Positions 22,140 through 33,791 of a stretch of 64,000 nucleotides of DNA are shown here, piece by piece (within the stretch, counting starts at the first letter, position 1; the number at the start of each line of letters is the position of its first letter). The notes under the pieces are model-generated. The model did no database searches. It saw only the letters and a list, made by a program, of their open reading frames with translations, and was not told the origin of the DNA. A program made the position numbers and the translations under genes. The stretch is from Branchiostoma lanceolatum (Eukaryota > Chordata > Leptocardii > Amphioxiformes > Branchiostomatidae): the NCBI RefSeq assembly GCF_035083965.1, contig NC_089724.1, positions 23,402,474-23,466,473 of the forward strand, written 5' to 3'.

Positions 22140-22151
22140 TTAACCCTTAAT

Positions 22152-23190
22152 TCAATATCCCCTTATTGGTCATCCTGTAGTCTATCCTTGAATGTGTTTT
22201 ACTGGTTAAACTATATGAAAATGGCAAGATGCAGAGGATTGTACTCAGGCTAGCTCATTGTGTAGTCCAGAATCTAATTTGAATAAGGTGTTGTCGGAGA
22301 AAATAACATTGAATAAGGCGTAGTTGAGGAAACAGCAATCGACAAACCTATGCTTTTAATCTTAGCTTTTATTTGCTTACAATGAAGACCTGCTGGTGGA
22401 GAAGGCTCACAGTATTATTCCTGTTCTTGCCAGCAGCTGGCAATAATCAAGCTGTACTACTTTTAACGACCAGGGGACAACAAAAAGTAGCTTTCTTACT
22501 TTAAACATCATTCAATAGGAAATTAATACAATGCGAAAAGATGACATTACAAAATCTAGATGGTTTTTCTGTAGCTTTTTTTGTTTTGGAAAGCAATGAT
22601 TAAGTATATTACAGAATTATTTTCAAAAAAATTATTCGATCCAATACATAATAGTCTAATGCGGTCACTCAAGACAATAAACATTAGATACATTGCTTTT
22701 CCTTTTGATATTCACAATCTATCTCTGGAAATGAAAGTTGATACGAAAGAAGTTTTGTCTTTCATTGTAATCTATGTTAACAGCAACTTGCCTTATGACT
22801 GAGTCCTCTCTAACACACATGAAACACCTTATATCGCTGATGTCCTCGTTCAAGGTTCATATTGTACCCTACATCTGTGGTACTCAGTAATAGTTTCATT
22901 CTTTGCTCTGTCCTGGTATTTTTGTCCCAAAATTTCCAAACTTAAGCTAACAAAGTGGATACAAAAATAAGGATAACTTTGTCTTATCAGTTTCTTTATC
23001 CTGTTATCTAGTCTTGTACAGTTGAGATTCAATTTTCAATGGGAGTGACTGTTGGGAAGCAGACCAGGCTACAGAACCCTATGGTGATGTCTAGAACTCC
23101 TCTGTACAGACCTGTACCAGATTACAGATTCTGTGGTGATCTGCTGTACAGCTCAGCTGTACAAGCCTGGTTTCCAGGCTACAGAGTCTT
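22152..23190. other. Intergenic, no gene recognised
   Basis: AT-rich DNA. Positions 23079-23102 repeat 24 bp found at the LSM1 stop codon (23301-23324), a local duplication remnant. Confidence 0.55.
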
Positions 23191-23191
23191 A

Positions 23192-23290
23192 GCCTGGTAT
23201 CTGAACCTATTATAGCTCTCGAGTCTCCTCTCTGCAACTAGCTATTTGCGTAGAGGAGACTGAGGAGCTATAATAGGTTTGGATACCAGG
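23192..23290. mobile_element. ~100 bp hairpin MITE immediately 3' of LSM1
   Basis: Imperfect inverted arms (gcctggtatctgaacctatt ... ggtttggataccagg) of about 40 bp around a 20 bp loop. It ends about 22 bp past the LSM1 stop codon, so it is probably in the LSM1 3' UTR. Confidence 0.8.
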
Positions 23291-23312
23291 TAAAGAGAGT
23301 CTATGGTGATGT

Positions 23313-25714
23313 CTAGAACTCCTCCTGCATGCCTGAGGGTTGAGGCTGCAGTCCTCGCTCCCTCATGGCCTTGACCTTGGCCTTCTCCTCCTCCTGCTTG
23401 GCCAGCTGCTCTGTCCGCTGGGCTTCCAGAATCTCGTCGATAGAAACCTGCTGCAGCGGAAGTTTGTTCTCGTTGTCCAGATCCTGTGGAGGAACAGAAC
23501 ACATCAGGACAAACAACAGGGGAGGTAGCACAGTACATCTATTTCATTTTAATATATCCACCCAGAGTACATGTATTTCATTTCATCTTAATGTATCCAC
23601 CCAGAGCACATCAGGACAAACAGTAGGGAAGGTAGCAAAGTACATACAGAACAAAGAACTGATGTTATGGTGTTCACTGCATTTCAAAAGCTTACTACTG
23701 GTACATACTATTCATATAATGAAAACCTATAGTAAAAAGGAGCGATAGCAAGTAAGCTGTTTCTTTAGAACTACTGTAGCAAGACAAAGTTTGGTCATCC
23801 CTGGTCAGACTTGTATTGATCAAATTACCAGGTATGTCAGGGTACAATCAAGTTTTGGACTTAAAAATTATGGAAAACAGGAACTCATGTGGAGAAAAAG
23901 TGAAGTTCTTCATCGTTAGTCAGGGCGAGCCACACAAAATGATGATGATGATGAAATACATGTAGCTAGGGCTCAATTTTCAATGTGTCCACCAGTACAA
24001 TTTGCTGTATTTTACCCTAAATCAAAATGAAAGATTTTTATTCAATATTTCAAATAAAATTTTTGTGACCGGCAGCCATATCAACCTTAACCATTCCTAC
24101 ATGTACTTAAAGGTGCCACTACAGTACATGTACCTTGCATGTCAGAGTAAAGTAGCTTTGTCCACATATTCCATCAAGGCTGACAATGAAAAACTTACCT
24201 ACCCAAGAGCCCTATCTAGAGACACTGTGACGGACCTGGGAGCAGCTATGGCAGATTGACAGGTGTGGAGCTCATGTACATGGACATACCCTGTCCCCCT
24301 GGGTCAACATATGATGATAATGATAAGAGTAGCCTGTATACTTACTATCTCGCCCAGTAAGACGACATTCTCTCCTCGCACCACAAAGATCCCCCGTGGA
24401 ATGTCTCCATACTGTTTCCCAACATGGATGCGTTCTATTGTCTTATGGAGCACCAGATTGGCTGTGTTTAAAACAAGCAGAGGAGGGTTAACTACCTGCT
24501 TTACAAGGACTCAATCATTTTAAGTACTTAGCTATGTTTACTACTGTGTGTCAGTCTAGGGAGACTAGGACATTTAGTGCGCACAGAAAAATAGCTATGT
24601 TTAGTAACAAATAAGTCTGGTATCCAGCAAATTGGTCCACTTTCCTGCATTGGGCAGCAGACCAAGCTGTATACCGGCGGGGTTGTAAATTTAGTATCTA
24701 TGTGGCCTCTGTCAGTTAATATTGCCCATGGGAAAACCCTAATTCACATCAGCCTTACACAGCATTGGCTATTGCTTAACAGTCCTATTCAAGAATGACA
24801 GTAACTTAATAATTAGAGCTGTGTACCTAAACAAATTTTAGGTACAGGTACAGGTACAGAGGTTTAGGTACAGGTCCGGACCTGTTCGGAAAAACTAAAC
24901 TAAACTACTTAATTGTTCGGAAAATGCTAGATTTTCAATAAGGACAAAAGCATGTTTGAACTGGTAAAAACATAATATTTGATTGTGCTAGGTATTATTT
25001 AAAAAAAACACAGATGAAAATTTGACTCCAGCCTTGCAAATGTGTTTTCTGTGATTCTTAAAAATTCACCATATTTTTCAATATGGTAGTCTTAAAGCAT
25101 CCAGCAGTACTATGGGAGCTGATGTTACATGTCTAGACAGGGGGTAGTTTAAGCCTTGGTAGCCTGGACTGGTAGACAGCCCAGCATTTTCCGTAAACCC
25201 AAACAGAGCAAATGGACAAAGAGATACAGTAGCACGCAGCATCCTTCATGTCCATGAAGGTTTACAATTTGTTTGAGGGAAACAAGTCTTTATGCTTACC
25301 AAACTGGTCTATACTGCGCAGAAAGCCGATGAGCGTTCGTCCATCCCTGAGAACAACCAACAGTTTCTCTGCAAAAAAAATATCACTTGTGAAATCAGTT
25401 CCTCATTAATGTGTCATTAATCATCTAATTCATCACATTGTCACAATTATGAGCAATTTTAGCTAAAACACAACCTCAGTCTATTGTTAATGACCACAAT
25501 CTAAAGGCAGATTTGATTCATTTTGAGAACCACAGAGTTGGCATTTCATGTATCGAAACTTTATAGAAAGCCACTGAGGTAACTCTTATATAGAGTTGGG
25601 GGGGGGGCATCTCAACCCGCAGTTGCGTTTCCTCTCTATTCAAGGAGGTAACGCAACGTTACACTTACTGTCAATTTCCTCTATGAGACTGGCTGTCCCT
25701 GGCATGTAGTTCAT
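23313..25714 (-). CDS. LSM1: LSM1, U6 snRNA-associated Sm-like protein (mRNA decapping activator)
   Basis: Four exons on the minus strand, 25669-25714, 25300-25368, 24346-24461 and 23313-23483, sum to 402 nt and give 133 residues, the length of vertebrate LSM1. The product begins [15 protein letters not shown] and carries Sm motif 1 ([26 protein letters not shown]), Sm motif 2 ([18 protein letters not shown]) and the LSM1-specific C-terminal helix ([18 protein letters not shown] ...). LSM1 heads the cytoplasmic LSM1-7 ring, which binds oligoadenylated mRNA 3' ends with PAT1 and promotes decapping in P-bodies. All introns are GT-AG in matching phases. An in-frame ATG two codons upstream (25720) would add Met-Thr; the internal start is preferred because family members begin MNYMPG. 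The gene is divergent from PRDX3 across about 340 bp. Confidence 0.97.
24815..25070 (-). mobile_element. hAT-type MITE fragment, relative of 10026-10408
   Basis: Starts tagagctgtgtaccta and shares ggtacaggtccggacctg and gattttcaataaggacaaaagc segments with 10026-10408 in opposite orientation. The far terminal repeat is missing. Lies in LSM1 intron 2. Confidence 0.7.
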
Positions 25715-25720
25715 CGTCAT

Positions 25721-26053
25721 GGTAACTTATAATCTATACTTGTGCACACAGGCAAGAAATTATCTGCTCAACGCCTCAAATTTTATCCCTTGCCCTCGGC
25801 CATGCTTTTTGACCTTAAGGAATATACCATTCTATCAATAGGGGCTAAATCATTATTAACTTCATCTTAACAGCCAAATCGATGATATATATCTTTGAAA
25901 ACGTTATTGTAAAATATAATATATAGTAATACTTTAGTATTGTTATTTGTTTAGGTGCTTACCTCTCCATAATACATTTCTAAAGATTTTGAATTTACAT
26001 TTTGACCCCCTAAACTCAGTGCACTGTTCCAGATTGTTCCAGACATCTTCATC
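25721..26053. promoter_or_regulatory. Shared intergenic region of divergent LSM1 and PRDX3
   Basis: The LSM1 start (25714 or 25720, minus) and the PRDX3 start (26054, plus) are head to head with about 335 bp between them. No repeat or other frame occupies the gap, so it must contain both 5' UTRs and core promoters. The AT-rich centre (about 25,850-25,950) contains no obvious TATA box that I would assign to either gene. Co-regulation is inference from geometry only. Confidence 0.55.
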
Positions 26054-29000
26054 ATGGCGAGTCTCCTGCGGTTCGGATTCCGACGAGGGGTGAGAAAGTC
26101 ACAGGATTTCTCCTGTTTTATTGAGCTACATCAGGTCTGAAACTTACACCTGCATGAAATGTGTTCCCGGCGCGATACCGTGATGACGACGTTATAGACT
26201 GACAGGGTTGTTTCACGGGGTATAACGTACGTCACGGGATGGCCAGACACATTCGGTGGTCGCAGAGATCTATCAGCCGCAACGCGCAGACACATTCGAC
26301 GCGCCGCGGAAAAATCAGCCGTCCGCGCGGACCTATCAGCCGCAACGCGCAGACAAATTCGACGCCGCGTGGACCTATCAGCCCTTCGCGAGGAAAACTC
26401 AGCCGTGGGACAGCGCCATCAGGTGTCTCACTACTGCCTTCAGAGAGCGATGGAAAGGCCGCGCCAAGGTAGGTCCTCCACAATTTCCTTCTCTAGCGTC
26501 ATATAGAGACATCGACTGGTAATCTAACTAGGCCTATCAGGTGCCAGACTATTTTAGGGTCATCCGGAGCCAGAAATAATCGGCAGGTCTTCAAATTAAG
26601 TCGAGATATAGGGAGAACGGTTCTCAATCGGTGACAGACCACATCGAAGTTATCAAGGTAAACAGTGGCTAATGCCGTATTTTGGGCCATTAGAAGCAAA
26701 GACATCGGCGGTTTTGACGTCTTTTAGTGTGATTGGGTGTCCAGAACAACGTAACATACTCTGGAATTGACATAATATGCCAACAGAGCGAAAATATGTG
26801 ATAGAAGTGATACCGCTATATAACGCCCCCCTCCCCCATCCTTCAGTACGAACCACCATGTGTAGAAGTACTAGAACGATGTTGACATATCTTATAGCAG
26901 TATTAAAGCCATAAGAAGCGACACAGTTGTGGTCATTTAAATGAAGATGCATAGTCATCAAAGTTTATCCAGACAAAGGCATTCATCTTTGGAATTTGCA
27001 TTTCAGCCATGGAGTTTGATGAGTAGGACAGGTTTGTGCATGTGACCACAAATGTAAAACCACCTGTTCCACCCCACAGTCTAGCCTTCAGGAGGGAGAT
27101 GTAGAACCACCTGACAAGCCATGCCTTGGGGAGGAACAGGGTACCTGGTCTTCAAGTAACAGCACCAGTGGATCCCATTCAAACACCAGCACCAGTGGAT
27201 CCAGTGAGGGTTCAGTGTCTTCGGAAGAGTCCAACGAGTCCGATGACCTACCTGGTGTGGTTTTGCCAGCTGAAGATGTAGAAAAGCATGTCTCCTCCCC
27301 CACACGCAGGCCTACAGTGCAGTCTGTGTACACATGGCAAGTGCTAAGCGAACAGCGGTTCACTAGCTGAACACAAGCAAGCGTCGATGCCATGTGGCTG
27401 ATAAAGGACCAGCAATTTAGTGTGGGCTGTGCAATAAAGACTTTATTTATGCTAGAGACTTTCAGGATCACTTAGTTGAATCATCTAAGGAGTGCTCAGT
27501 TTGTCAGAAAGAGTTCAAGTGAAGAAGCACATGATAGTGCACTCAGATTGGGATTTTTGTGACAAATGTGGAAAGTTCTTTAAGTCATAAAAAAAGAAGT
27601 CCTGAAACATCATCACAGAACCCATGACAATCCCAGAGTGAAGACGTTTGTCAGTGCTACAAGTGTGATTACAGGTTTCATAAAAAGGAAGAACTTATAT
27701 GTAATCATGCAGTAATTCTGGTTCATATAATTATATTTGTTGTTTCACAAGAAGGTATACCTCGTGTATAATGCACCTGTACAGTGCCATATTTTCATCT
27801 GTAGTGTTGGGAAAATGACGGCGCCGAGCCTCGGTATTTGATTGGTTTTGACTTTGTTCTTCTTTTTTAAGAGTCAATATTTATAAACGATCAGAATACT
27901 TTAATTTGTAATCTATAGCAAGAAATTAAGCTACAGTGCAATATGATTACAACATAGTCATTTGCCAAGTGATGTATAACAAGATCAAGAACATGGTATT
28001 GCAATTCAGCAAATATATATTTTGTAAAGAACCAGAATAAACTTAGTTATACATACCTATATTTTGTGTGTCATTTTTGGATTAACATTTCAGGAAATAC
28101 TGATGGTCAGTACAATGATGCAACGCTGAGATGGTCCATTACTTACATCTGTAAATATAACAACCTGACAAAGTATGGTCTTCATCTAATATCCTGCGCT
28201 ATTTCAAATATACTGCATAGTACCAAAATTGATGAAGTTATTTGAATATTCCAGTTGTACATTGAATGATTTCCGTGGCTTAGTGCCTTTCGTATAAAGG
28301 GGGAGAAGCCCACAGTCCAGAAAAAGTGGCCTTGACGCTAGCTTGAGTAGGAGTTGACCAGGAGAGTTGTGTTTCTTTCTGCCCGGGACTTGCTACAGTG
28401 CTGTCACCAATGCCAATGTTATCTTCTGTTACCCATACATCGTCAACTTCGCGTGTTTGCTTTCCAGGTGCCCGTTGCTTTGTTTCTACACCTTTTCCGC
28501 GGATATAGTGTCATCCTGAGTCGATGAGTCATTTCTGAAAAAGGTCAGGGTTGATTACTTGCAGTGACACATTATACCTGGGTAATAGTAGTAACAATAT
28601 AATAAACAATCTTGCGAGAAACGTATGAGATGTTCATTGAATCATCTAGATGAGGATAATCCCTTAAATTGACAGAAGGTATTCCTCGCATATCGCCAAA
28701 ATCAATCGAGGCGACAAAAACACTATTGCCTGTTAATGCTTACTATACAACTACATGTATAAGATATGGGCCGTAACTTTACTAGAAAATGGGGAGGGGG
28801 GCGTTATATAGCGGTATCAATTCTATCACATATTTTCGCTCTGTGGGCATATTACATCAATGCCAGAGTATGTTACGTTGTTCTGGACACCCAATCACAC
28901 TAAAAGACGTCAAAACCGCCGATGCCTTTGCTTCTAATGGCCCAAAATACGGCATTAGCCACTGTTTACCTTGATAACTTCGATGTGGTCTGTCACCGAT

Positions 29001-32000
29001 TGAGAACCGTTCTCCCTATATCTCGACTTAATTTGAAGACCTGCCGATTATTTCTGGCTCCGGATGACCCTAAAATAGTCTGGCACCTGATAGGCCTAGT
29101 TAGATTACCAGTCGATGTCTCTATATGACGCTAGAGAAGGAAATTGTGGAGGACCTACCTTGGCGCGGCCTTTCCATCGCTCTCTGAAGGCAGTAGTGAG
29201 ACACCTGATGGCGCTGTCCCACGGCTGAGTTTTCCTCACGAAGGGCTGATAGGTCCGCGCGGCGTCGAATTTGTCTGCGCGTTGCGGCTGATAGGTCCGC
29301 GCGGACGGCTGATTTTTCCGCGGCGCGTCGAATGTGTCTGCGCGTTGCGGCTGATAGATCTCTGCGACCACCGAATGTGTCTGGCCATCCCGTGACGTAC
29401 GTTATACCCCGTGTGTTTTTGTGCAGGTTGGGGCGGTGAGTCGACTGGCAGCACAGGGGTCACACAAACATGCTTTCAGCTCAGGTGAGAGTCTTATTAT
29501 CATAAAGCACATAATCTCTTAGATTCTCTTGTCACATCGTTCAGACCATTTATTGAACACATAAAGGAAACAACAAAGTGTAGCCAAATATATGAATATA
29601 TAGATATATAAATACATGGAGGTCAAGGCTAGATCGAGAGCTGATGCTGAGTTTCTCACGTAACATCAGTTTAGACTACTGAAATCTCCAAACAGATGTT
29701 GGGAGGAATATCATAACGTTTTCTCTTGTTAGTCCTTTACTGTGGTGGGAGTGGCAGTCTTCAAGCAGACGTTTGCGGACAAAATTGTAACGTTTTTCTT
29801 GCTCCCATTTGGAAGGCTGTTTATATTCAAACAGAAATCCATCAATACATTTTATTTATACTGTCAGCCTCAGCCGTTCTTCTCAGAGGTCCAGTTTGGA
29901 GGGGAAGGCATCACGGGAACAATGATAATAGATGATTACAAAAATAAATAAACGAACACATAATATGATCATAATAACGTGTCCTATCACAGTCCGGATC
30001 ATATCTTCATCCAATTCCAAACTACTGTATCCTGTCGTTGAATGTCATTACTGTCGGAGCACACTGAGCATCCTCAGGTGGAAATGAGGAGCTTAACTAC
30101 AAAAATGGCACGATTTTGCCTTCTGACATCTGCTTGAAGATTGGGGGTCTGTCAGAGAAGCTGTGTAGTCAGAAAAAGTCCTCCTGACATCTGCTTGTAG
30201 ATCACTATGTCCCAGCATTATCATTTCATGAGACCAGATCTGTACCTGTCTGAATCTGTATCCCCAAATGGACAGTCGTTTTTGCCCTGGGAGCACCCAA
30301 CTATTATAGCAATCAAAGCTGTCAATGAGATATAAAGGTGTCAAATGGGCAAACACCAGTGCTTTTATCCTGTTAACTTGCTTTGCTGTGCTCTGTCCAT
30401 GCACCAAGCTTGTGATGGTGTTGTTCTTGCATGTTGACAGGGAGAAATTTTATGTTAGCTAATGCTGGAAACTTAAACACCTGCTGTTTCTAACAAGATG
30501 CTGCTCTGGTTATCCGAAAACCTATTAGATCTTTATTAGCATAGAAAAATGAAACTAAAAGTTAAAACTTTTCTGGCACTCTTGCTGCTAAGTTGCAACA
30601 AGTTGAAATTTCTGTTGCACCCCCCACCCCCAGCATCTCAATATGTTGGCAATGGCTAATGAGGTGAATTTTTCTTTTCGTTTTGCAAATAACTTGAAGT
30701 AAGAAAGTCTGCATAACCATGTGTTTCACCTGCATGGCCTTCTGTTCCTTCTCCCTGGTGTGCAGCTTCCTGCTTACAGGCCCCTGCAGTTACCCAGCCT
30801 GCCCCAGACTTTAAAGGCACGGCAGTAGTAAACGGGGAGTTCAAAGATATCAGCCTCGTCGACTTCAAGGATGGATACCTGGTGCTGCTATTCTACCCTC
30901 TGGACTTGTAAGTGCCTGTAGTAGATAGTTAGAAACCTGGTCGTAGTGCCCAGAGGGAATCAAACCAGAATGGTATTAACCCGTGGGTGCTTAAGCCCCT
31001 GACACACAGCCGACAAACTCAACGCCATATTAGTTGATTGCCAGAAGGGTACCAAGTTTGAAAATTGCCAGAGACTCAATCATACTTTTCACTTGAAAAT
31101 CCACCTCAACACATTGTACAGGGCCTGTGAACATTGGCCGATCTCTAAAAATCATGCAATGAACAAGAGAACACGGGTATTGCTGCCAAAAATTTCATAT
31201 AGAGCTTGCAGACTCGTTGGCTGATTGATTTTTCTGCTGTGTGACAGGTGCATAAGTGTGTTTTTGCAGTGCTGATAAGCTGTGTTCTATGTGTGTGTGT
31301 GCGTCCAGTGCCACCTGTTCCTGTTGCTGCTGCTGTCACCTGCCGGGCACCTGCCTTCAAGGGTACAGCTGTAGTTGGGAATGGGTTCCAAGATATCGCT
31401 CTCCATGACTTCAAGGGAAAATATGTGGTCCTCTTATTCTATCCACTAGATTTGTAAGTGGATTGACTACAACTTTCGACATATTCCTTTTGGTGTTGAT
31501 TTGTGCATTGTCCAGTGGTGGGGTGATTGTAAGTGCTCCTGCTTGTGTATTGTCTATCATTGAGTTTTTCTTCATGTTCCTACTGTGCTCTGTGAACCTT
31601 CTTTTGTTGTCAATATTTTAAGGTATTTTGAATGTCTTGCTATCTATATATACTGGATACTACTGTTACTACTATGCTACTAGGGGTGGATACCGGTTTG
31701 CTGGACCTGATTCGGACCTTTATAACATCCAAGAACCAAGTCCAAAAAACCTGAAAGCCAAAGCCTGAGTCCAAAAAAAACTGAACAAAGTACAAATATA
31801 TTTTTCTATTTTGTTTGATAAAAAGTGTTTTGAGTGTCCCCTCTGACAAAAAAGGCATTTAGAATAAGTGCAACATTCAAATATCAAACACCGGTTTATC
31901 TTGAAAGTTTTCTCACCAAGAAACTTTTATAGTCGTGTATGTCAGTATTAATTCTCTATGCTTAATATTGGTCTAATAAAACAAAACATCAACTGGATAG

Positions 32001-33756
32001 GATCAGGTCCAGGTTCAGGTCCGGACCTGAAACTAAATCTCTGGACCTAAACTTGGACTTGGACCTTATTAAGCTGAACCGGTATCCACCCCTATATGCT
32101 ACCATGGTGCTTGTAGGTGAATATTGCAGTTGTAGTGCTAGTTGGTATACCTGAATAGTTAGGAACTTGGATGGTAGTTGTAATAAATTTTTGCTACACT
32201 TGATACTACAGTGAAAACTGTTGGAATCACTGTTCTCTTCCCTCCCTGCCAGCACGTTTGTTTGTCCGACTGAGATCATTGCGTTCAGTGAGAAGGCCGA
32301 GGAGTTCCAGAAGCTGAAGGCAGAGGTGGTGGGGGTGTCCACAGACTCACACTTCAGCCATCTGGCATGGATCAACACACCTAGGAAGGTATACATACTT
32401 GTAATCCTTGGAGAAAGCTTGCTGCCCAATGTGCCACTAGGCACGGGAGGATCTAAGTCTAAGTAAAGTCCTTGTTATACGTAGCTATGCAGTCCAGTGG
32501 TTAGTCACCCTATATTATAGCTTGTAACCTCTGATTCTGAATCTAGAGTTTGGTCATCCTGACTGTTGTCGCTCTCTAGACATGCACACTACTCAAAGGA
32601 TCACAGTCCGGAAAGTTAAGCCATGGTCCACTGTTCCTTGTGCTTGTCAAAAAGAGCCAGGGAAATTTCCCAGTGTAATGATCATGAACCTGTCGTCATT
32701 TCTTTGCTTTATTAACCTCATCTTAATTTTGCACTTCTACTCTTTGTTGCAGCAAGGAGGCTTGGGAGAGATGAAGATAGCACTGCTGTCTGACTTTAAC
32801 AAGAAGATTGCGAGGGACTACGGAGTGCTGCTGGAGGATGCTGGGATTGCTCTCAGGTAAGATGACGAGCTCGGTTTGAAATGATGCAAGTTTGAAATGA
32901 AGGTTTGAAGAAGGATGACTAATCTGGAAGAATGTAGAATCACTACTTTTTTCTGTCAGAAGACGTCCTGTTATGTATAAAATCAGGAACACTGCAGCAT
33001 GTTAGGACAGACTGATCGTAGGGATAGTGCAAAATAAAGAAATGCAACTGGTTTCTAGTAGTTTCATTTTGTGAAAGAAATGATGTATATATTTATTATA
33101 CACACATACATGTTTTGTAATCCTGCTTCATACTGTATTTGCCAAATCTATATTATATCCTGAGGAAGACTTCCTGAAGAAGTCTGTGTAATGCAAACTC
33201 CCGCTGTCTCGGGCTTTTGTGGCCCCTGAAGCGCGATTCAATCAGGCTAAAGACTTGCCACGTGTTTTAGTCCACAGGGGAGAGTTCATTATTGATCCCC
33301 TCCCTCCTGTCCACAGGGGCTTGTTCATTATTGATCCCCGTGGGATCATCAGGCACATGAGTGTGAACGACCTGCCTGTGGGGCGCTCGGTGGATGAAAC
33401 CATCCGACTCATCCAAGCCTTCCAGTTTGTGGAGAAGCACGGAGAGGTGTGTCCCGCTGGCTGGCAGCCGGGGGAAGACACGGTAAGAACTAACACTAAC
33501 TGAATATTCATCATTCCTTAACAAAGAAGCACATACACACACGCATACTCACACACACTTACACACACATGTGCACACACACCCGTGACAAGGTTTGTCC
33601 CACAGGCTGGCAGCCAGGGGAAGACACGGTAGGAACTAACACTGAATATTCATGTTTATCATTCCTGAACAAAGAAACACATGCAAACACACACACATGC
33701 ACACACACAGACACACGCACACATGCACACCATACGCACACACTCACACACACACA

Positions 33757-33791
<35 letters not shown>

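Larger units (their letters stand above)
19605..22151. repeat. Three tandem copies of an ~858 bp unit
   Basis: Units start at 19605, 20461 and 21319 (ttatcacataggtagatggcg). Units 2 and 3 are almost identical over most of their length; unit 1 is more diverged. Each unit contains a ~72 bp direct internal duplication (accgtt[c/g]cattttgtagag ...), an aataagtggt ... accacttatt inverted repeat, and a terminal TTAA-flanked hairpin. Minus-strand frames of 62-91 codons repeat with the array; they resemble no known family. Confidence 0.93.

Noticed and set aside
26239..26472. Alternative PRDX3 exon from the GC-rich frame in intron 1
   Set aside because: The frame belongs to the inverted-repeat arm and recurs inverted at 29236-29463; it has no peroxiredoxin similarity.
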